Part shown: one piece after another, positions 58,058 through 64,000 of the stretch
How the letters are laid out: each line of letters opens with the position of its first letter
Position numbering within the stretch: the stretch's first letter is position 1
Source: Lates calcarifer
Lineage: Eukaryota > Chordata > Actinopteri > Centropomidae
DNA length: 64,000 nucleotides
Direction of reading: 5' to 3'
Assembly: GCF_001640805.2 (NCBI RefSeq)
Contig: NC_066836.1
Coordinates: forward strand, 4,800,892-4,864,891
Program-made: the position numbers and the translations under genes
The notes under the pieces: model-generated
Seen by the model: only the letters and a program-made list of their open reading frames with translations
The model's database searches: none
What the model was told of the DNA's origin: nothing

Positions 58058-59455
58058 GTATAACTTTTCCACCAGTCACCTGTAGTTCTGACTTTCTGTC
58101 GTTCTAACTTTTTGTCCACCTGCCTGTCTGTCTGTCCATCCATCTGTGGTTCTGTCTGTTTTTGTCTGTCTGTCACTCCGAGGGAAAAAAACGAGTCTGG
58201 GGACCCTTTGAACTTCTGAGCAGAGGGATGAATATTTCATACTTCTGCCCACGTAATGCTTTGTTGTTGCCCGTACATGCACAGACAGGCTCAAAACACA
58301 CGCTCATGCACACACACACACACTTTCACACATTCAACACGCATTCACACTGCAGTATTCACACTGTGCACTCACATCTATCTCACAAAGACACACACAC
58401 TAGCATGACCCCTTAAGTGGTACAAGTCATTTACACAGTGTTTCACTTCCTCTGTGTGTCTCTCTATGTGTGTATGTGTGTGTTTCTTTCTGTGTGTGTG
58501 TGTATGTGTGTTAGTACTGGGGAGGGAGGGGTCAGGCTTCGAGGTGTTCTTGGGTCTTGTCTGCTTTCCTTTGATGCTGACAGCAGGATTTATGGGCTCA
58601 TTCTAAGTCTCGCCTCGTCAGCATGCCCCTCTCACCTCCTCGCCGGCCAGCCGGAGTGTGTGTTCGACTTTTCTGTGCGTGTGTGTCATTCTGAGTCTTC
58701 CCCCCATACCGCCCCCTCCCCACTCCCCACCTCCTCTCCCTCCTCTGTTCTCTGTCTGCGGCTGGCCTCTGGTTGGCTGTTGTCATGCCCCTTCACTTCT
58801 CTAACTGGCTGAAATTTGACTTTTTTCTCCAAAATTGTCCGTTTACCACATCTTTTGGTTGTAACGTGTTCCTTCCTTACCTCCTCAGTTTCAGTTTTGT
58901 TCACATCTCTGGTTGTCAGTGTCTCTTTTTTGGGTGTATAAGCTAGCTCTTTCCTCCTCTGACCAGTTGAACCCTTGCCCTCTTCGTTGGTTTGACCCCC
59001 TGAAGTGTTCACCAAAGTGCGAGCCAGTGTCTCCTTCCAGCTCCCTCTCCTGTCTTTAGTCATTTTTAAAGTCTTTTTTACGCTTTTCAGTATGAGAAGT
59101 GCTGCTTTTGAATTGTGCCTACCTGAGTGACTTTCAAATTGACACCCGGCGTTTGATCCGCTTTGAAAAGTCAGGCGAAATAAATGATGTATCAGATTAT
59201 TTCTGCGCAGATTGCTTTCTATTCCAAGGGGCAAGTAGTAGCCAGAGTGTCTGCAACAAGACAAACTGGGAGGAAAAAACATAAAATCTCTGCTGTTGGG
59301 TGAAAATCCTGAATCTCCAATATACCAGCTCTTTAGAGATGAGGAAACAGGTCTTGTTTTCAGCTCGATCACCAAGAAATTATATAGTTTTCTGTAGTGA
59401 AGTCATTACTTTAGGATACAGATTACACAACATATAGTATATTTCTACCAGTATA

Positions 59456-59476
59456 AAGTATATTGATAATATACTT
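59456..59476. repeat. perfect inverted repeat in AT-rich block
   Basis: AAGTATATT and AATATACTT are perfect reverse complements around a 3-base GAT loop. Related AAAGTATATTTT words occur at 59518 and 59663. This may be a remnant of a small palindromic transposon. Confidence 0.6.
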
Positions 59477-59944
59477 CTTGGTACTAAAAGTAGAGGAGTT
59501 ACTAATATATGTATAATCAAAGTATATTTTCACAAAACTAACATAACCTCAATTTTATTATCCTTTGGTAAAATGTGTGATATACTGAATACATTTTTAT
59601 TATTATGTGTGTTTCATGCTATGTATTCTTTTATACTTTTACAATGTATTTTTGGATATGCTAAAGTATATTTTCCAAAAAAGTGTTTTAAATGTCTGTA
59701 TTGCATTAAAATGTTACTTATGTAATACTTTATGAAAGCAATCCAGTTATATGTTTGCATCAACCTGATACACTAACCTCATTTATTACATTTAAATAAA
59801 TGAAAAGTGTATGAAGCATACTCTCAGAAAATGTACTTTCTTTGTGATCCACTATGGTTTGGATAAATCTTTTTTTATCCACCATGTCTGGGTTAAACTA
59901 GCAGATAACTTAAAATGTGTATTTAATCAGATTATTACAAAAAT

Positions 59945-60022
59945 TGAGTCTGGGGCTTCGGGGGGCTCCTGGAGGGTCTGGGGCCTCAGCGCAGTTCCCT
60001 GGTTGGTAATCCATCCTCGGAT
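59945..60022 (+). repeat. short dispersed repeat E, copy 2
   Basis: It contains GGTCTGGGGCCTCAGCGCAG and CCCTGGTTGGTAATCCATCC, matching the core near 11345-11376. The extent is uncertain. Confidence 0.45.
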
Positions 60023-60299
60023 TCCTCAAGCTTGAGCATTTTCAGAGTCTCTTAATCCACAGTCAAAGTGAAAAAATGGAAATCACCACAGCTGAAGGGG
60101 CAAGGATTTCACCCGACATCAACAGCGAGTGTCCCCACAAGGTTCTTATGAAGTGATTGGGACTTGGTCGGTAAACTGCACAATCCTGTTGCATGTTAGT
60201 CACAAACAATTTTTAATGGAGGGTGGCACGGTGGCCTCTTTTCTTTCGCCTGGCTTTTTTCATATCCTTGTCTTTGTCTTCTGAAGGTTTGCCTGGATA

Positions 60300-60650
60300 T
60301 TATATACTGACATGTCTTCTCTGCTCCCCTGTTCTTTTCTTTTCTTGTCTTTCTGCCTTCTCTCCATTATTCTCTTTCTCTGTTTCTGCTCCTTTCATCA
60401 TCCATCTCCCTTTTCTACCATTATTCATCCTCCACCCTGTTCTCTCTCTCTGCTTTCAAACTCTGTCTCTTTTACCCTCTCTCCCCTTATTCCTCACTGT
60501 CTCTCCCTCATTTTCTCTTGCCATTCTGTCTCTTTCTTTCTCATCCATTCTCTCCTTCCCATCCTTCCCTCACACTATGACTCCCATGTCCTTTTCTTTA
60601 CTGCATGACTTCCCTTTCACCTTCTCCTCTCCTCTGCTGTTTACCTTCCT
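60300..60650 (+). repeat. pyrimidine-rich tract before the transmembrane exon
   Basis: C/T-rich low-complexity sequence leading into the exon 9 acceptor. The 197-codon frame 60223-60816 includes this tract and then runs through exon 9 in a different frame, so it is not a gene. Confidence 0.8.
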
Positions 60651-60659
60651 CGTCTCAAG

Positions 60660-60785
60660 ACCCCACGGCCATGCTGACCTCTTCGGGGGTGGACCACGCT
60701 GTGATCGGAGGGGTGGTGGCTGTTATCGTCTTCATCCTGCTCTGCCTCCTCATTGTCCTCGGCAGATACCTCATCAGACACAAAG
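60660..60785 (+). CDS. cadm3: cadm3 exon 9: transmembrane segment
   Basis: With the G from the preceding exon it encodes [18 protein letters not shown], then [17 protein letters not shown], then [18 protein letters not shown] is the conserved entry into the CADM transmembrane helix; the helix spans about 21 hydrophobic residues and is followed by the positive stop-transfer RYLIRHK, which fits a type I membrane protein. The acceptor is CCTCGTCTCAAG. The donor AAAG/GTCACC departs from consensus at positions +3 and +5 and is the weakest in the gene. Length is 126 bases, phase 1 at both ends. Confidence 0.95.
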
Positions 60786-62682
60786 GTCACCTGCTCACAG
60801 ACACACCCACACATGAGACACACGGACACGGACACACTCAGACGAACACACTCATGCATGCATGCATGAGCTTACATGGAGCTACACTTACATAAATATG
60901 GATACACGCGTACCGAGACAGAATCTCACATGTACAAACATGCATATGCATACAAATGCAGGCACACGCAAAAATGCAAATGTACTCATACCTAAATATA
61001 AATTCTAAGCATAAACCTCACTTATTTTACTCTTAAAGCAGAGTAAGGAAATGAATGAATGACAATGAGTAAATGTTTATTCATTGCCTTTTAATACATT
61101 TTGCTTCACACCACTTACTGTGAGATTAGATTTCCTGACGTCAGCATATTTTCAGTTAATATGGCCAGTAGAAACTTAATTGCTTACTTACTCTGTTCTC
61201 TCCCTCTCTATTCACTTATATTCAGTTCTCAAAATTTCACTTTTGGAAGATAAACAAACAATTCAGATGTCTCAGCTCCACAAGGAGACATGTGATATAG
61301 ACATGTGGTGTAGTTGATACATATATGCCTACCACCACCACCACCACAGTGAGCCAGATTCAGTCCTCAGCTCCGGTGCCACCAGCTGGAACAGAATATT
61401 GAATACATTTACCTGGTGCCCGGTGTTCACAGGTGCCAAGGTCTGTGACAGATCACGTCGATGGCGCTGCGCTCGTGACTCACTCTGGTTAGTTTAGGCA
61501 CCTGTGCAGAGGTGGCAGTGTGAAACTCCTCACTGTCTGGTGACTGCATGTTTATAAGCCTGTGGGCCAACAGAGGAGAGAGCAGAGTAAATGGAGATAG
61601 CTCTCACAAAGTAACTGATAAAAACAACAAATATATGCACTTGTATATTGTAAAACAGCCTGAAAATAATTCATCCAAAGGTGTTTACCAAAGTTTAAAT
61701 CGCTCTAAAAACAGTTTGACACAATAATCTTGACTCAGTTTCTACTTGCTTCTCCTGGTGCTTTCAATGACACCTCTTGGTCTTCATCAGCAAACGAATG
61801 GTTAACTAAGTATGGATGGTCACGTCCTAACAGCCATATTGATGACTTTGACCCCTTCCCAGTCAATACAGCGACCGATTTTGCTCTGGTGTGCACAGAG
61901 AGCTGATGTTGTCCAGGGGTTTTGTTGTTACATCACTTTACTGTTGCCAACAGTTGTTGCATGTGTCCATATGATCTCTCATGTGACCAGAGTTTCCTAC
62001 CTAAGTCACCTGATGACAAATGAGTAAACTCCATGACATCTGATTAAATTATATTGGCTGAAAAAACATGTCACTGAGAGCTTCTAAGTGGAACTTAATT
62101 CAAGATTATCATGTTAAACTGCTTTTTCCTGTATCAAAGAAAATCAGTGACAACAAGCTGTGGAGATATGAAGTTGCTTTTTGAACCTAAGCAAGAGTTT
62201 CAGATAAGAGACCGTGCCGTTTTTAACTAAAACATGAAGCATGGTTTGACTTTGGTGACAAGGTCTTAATAAAGGCCAGTTGCGTACTGATATCAAGGTC
62301 AAAAACATTTAGAAATTTTAGTTAAAATTTGGTTGAAATGTAAAAACTTTTTAGAAGTAAAGTCTGTGTTTTATATAAACACCTTTTCTCAGGATTTTGT
62401 GTCCAACCTAAAGAAAACTTCACCACATAGTGATTCAACCACGTTAAAGACAAAATGTTACTGAAAGCACCTGAAGTGATCATTTAGACGTCATATTGGA
62501 ACATCTTGCTACTGAACTGTTTATAACAGCCTCTGTCCTGCTGGCCTTTGGTCATTTTACAGTTCCAGTGTTTGACTTTTACTGCCTCAGCAATCTTATT
62601 TCTCCTCCCCCTTTCCTATGCCTCTCCTCACTCTGTTACCTTCTGGGTCTCTTTTTCTCTTTCTCTTTTTATCCTTCCACAG
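60786..62682 (+). other. cadm3: cadm3 intron 9
   Basis: A 1.9 kb intron from GTCACC to CCTTCCACAG. The first 250 bases are ACAC-rich and the frame stays open for 36 codons (to the stop at 60893-60895) if the intron is retained. A (CCA)n patch lies at 61330-61347, followed by a complex block at 61350-61590. Nothing else was recognised. Confidence 0.85.
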
Positions 62683-62801
62683 GAACATATTTGACCCACG
62701 AAGCCAAGGGCTCGGACGACGCCCCTGACGCTGACACGGCTATCATCAACGCAGAGGGAGGCCACTCCGGAGCAGAGGACAAGAAGGAGTACTTCATCTA
62801 G
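62683..62801 (+). CDS. cadm3: cadm3 exon 10: cytoplasmic tail and stop
   Basis: With the G from exon 9 it encodes [33 protein letters not shown] and KKEYFI, then TAG at 62799. [10 protein letters not shown] is the juxtamembrane motif of the family that binds protein 4.1 FERM domains, and the C-terminal EYFI is the class II PDZ ligand used with CASK, MPP and Pals-type scaffolds in CADM proteins. I recall mammalian CADM3 as nearly identical across this tail ([22 protein letters not shown]), which is the strongest single support for cadm3 over cadm1, 2 or 4. The acceptor is TATCCTTCCACAG. Confidence 0.97.
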
Positions 62802-64000
62802 ATAGAGGATGGAGCGGTGGAGGAAAGGAGCAGGAAGGGGGGAGGAGGAAAGTTGGAGGACATGGAGTAGAGGAGAAGGGAGGAGTGAAGGATACAAAAA
62901 CCTCCATTTTGTTTTCACGACGCTTCAGTTCTTCACTCGGTTGGAGGGATGATGGGAGGGGAAGGGAGGGAAAGAACTGTGGGCAGGATGAAGTGATGAG
63001 TTGAGCTTCAACTGGTACTACCCTCTTTGCAATGATAACAGGGAAGTGAGATTTTGCACTGACATACGGACGAACTGAAGTTACACACTCAAACACACAC
63101 ACACACACACACACAAACACACAAATGAGTCAGTTTTTGGGGGGGAAAAAAACTCCTCTTACACAGACTTGAATGCTCGTAGATGCTCAGATTAACAAAC
63201 ACGAGCCTCCTACTAACACATCTGAATTATGACACATTAACACATTTTTACATAAGCATCGTATCCTATTTCTAACTGTCAACGCCTCGAAAAAGCAAAA
63301 TTGTAACTCACATTCCGGCATCCCAAGCTGATATTTCACTCCTCACCACCATGCCGACCTGTCTCCTCCACATTCAAACCAAACCAGCTCTCTCTTTTTC
63401 ACGTTGTTTGTCCTCATTCTCTCCCATCTTAACAAGGCAGTATCCCTCTGTAAACATCCTAGTGGCAGAGAAATCCATCTAAATTATTACTGACAGACAT
63501 AATCTCCCTCTCTCTCACAGTTTAATCTTTTTATTCCATCAAACCTCTTTTTTCTGCACCCTCACACACGCCCCCCCGGTACGAGCCGACAATTTTTCCC
63601 TCAACGCAGCACCACACAACATGCAACACTCATGCAAAAATAGCATTCCCGCCTTGTGCTACAAAGCCGAGGGGCTCCAGTATACATATATAAATATATA
63701 TAAATATATATATAGAATTATATAGCATTCTTTTTACTTGACAGAAAATGTTTGGTGTGCTGTAAATACACACTCTCTCTGTCCTCTTTCTACCTTCTGT
63801 CTCTCCTTCTTCTATCTATCTCCTGTCTCTCTCCTCTCTACATCTCCTTCTCTCCTGTATCTCATACAGTCTGTTACTGCATTACAGTAACTTATATACT
63901 CTACAAAAAAAGCCTGCCTGTTTTTATTACATGCGTGGAAATGCAGAGTCGAAAATATCAGTATCTGGGAAAAAAAATAAAAATAACGATGATGACGTTG
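62802..64000 (+). other. cadm3: cadm3 3' UTR
   Basis: Sequence after the stop codon to the window end, with a purine-rich start (62805-62900), a CA run at 63093-63114, a (TA)n-rich patch at 63682-63725 and pyrimidine-rich stretches near 63510 and 63770-63850. A Pumilio-type UGUAAAUA motif occurs at 63761-63768. The end of the UTR is probably set by the AATAAA at 63976, with cleavage at or just beyond the end of the window. Confidence 0.7.
63976..63981 (+). terminator. cadm3: candidate polyadenylation signal AATAAA
   Basis: A canonical hexamer in an A-rich context about 1.18 kb after the stop codon. I saw no other canonical AATAAA between the stop codon and this site. The downstream GT-rich element would lie at or beyond the window end, so usage cannot be confirmed. 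Confidence 0.55.

Larger units (their letters stand above)
57613..60659 (+). other. cadm3: cadm3 intron 8
   Basis: A 3.0 kb phase-1 intron from GTAAAA to TTCCTCGTCTCAAG. It contains a candidate microexon at 58034, a (CATC)n-like patch at 57964-58000, CA/TG-rich sequence at 58300-58520, an AT-rich block at 59390-59800 with a palindrome at 59456, repeat E copy 2 near 59945 and a pyrimidine tract from 60300 to 60650. The block 58550-59100 is fairly complex and partly open on the minus strand. Confidence 0.8.

Noticed and set aside
60223..60816. 197-codon plus-strand frame
   Set aside because: It spans the pyrimidine tract and exon 9 in the wrong frame; the correct frame gives the transmembrane helix.
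63449..63461. TGTAAACATCCTA, identical to the 5' part of miR-30-type microRNAs
   Set aside because: It is the microRNA sense rather than a target site, and the flanking sequence does not form a precursor-like hairpin by inspection.
1..64000. CRISPR arrays, tRNA or rRNA genes, bacterial operons, integrated viral genes
   Set aside because: No spaced direct repeats, cloverleaf or conserved RNA signatures, ribosome-binding-site-linked frames or viral protein motifs were seen on either strand.

Overview
The window reads as vertebrate, most likely percomorph teleost, genomic DNA. Exons are short with GT/AG borders, introns are long and full of CA/GT microsatellites and purine/pyrimidine tracts, and several dispersed repeats look like families I know as common in spiny-rayed fish. 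No bacterial-style gene organisation, tRNA, rRNA or CRISPR array was seen. The fish assignment rests on repeat character and protein similarity recalled from memory, not on a search.

One gene explains the window: the 3' part of a plus-strand cell adhesion molecule 3 gene (cadm3, also nectin-like 1 / SynCAM3). Nine coding exons are placed at 18173-18322, 34136-34288, 40308-40445, 49660-49830, 50445-50535, 56498-56670, 57082-57612, 60660-60785 and 62683-62801 (stop). Every junction has AG/GT borders and the reading frame continues through all of them. Exon 1 (5' UTR, signal peptide) was not found and is probably upstream, so bases 1-18172 are treated as intron 1. Exons 2+3 make the V-type Ig domain, 4+5 the second Ig domain, 6+7 the third. 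Exon 8 is a large Ser/Thr/Pro mucin-like stalk, exon 9 the transmembrane segment, exon 10 the cytoplasmic tail with the band-4.1-type juxtamembrane motif and a C-terminal EYFI PDZ ligand. Exons 2-10 give about 550 residues with exon 8 and about 373 without it. The second value plus a signal peptide matches the roughly 400 residues of mammalian CADM3.

Layout: 1-18172 intron 1 (repeats, a pyrimidine-to-purine switch, a Tc1/mariner relic, candidate conserved noncoding blocks). 18173-34288 exon 2, a 15.8 kb intron 2 and exon 3. 34289-49830 introns 3 and 4 with exons 4 and 5. 49831-57612 the third Ig domain and stalk. 57613-62801 the membrane and tail exons. 62802-64000 the 3' UTR, with an AATAAA at 63976.

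The most unusual observation is in intron 2. Between about 20060 and 23015 there are at least eight degraded copies of the 3' half of exon 2 (the part encoding LQWSNTAQQTLYFGEKR) with purine-rich flanks; the best is about 90% identical over 62 bases by hand alignment. Also notable are the 177-codon stalk exon with three 54-base tandem repeats, a candidate 21/24-base microexon at 58034-58057, and a weak donor after the transmembrane exon whose retention would replace the signalling tail.
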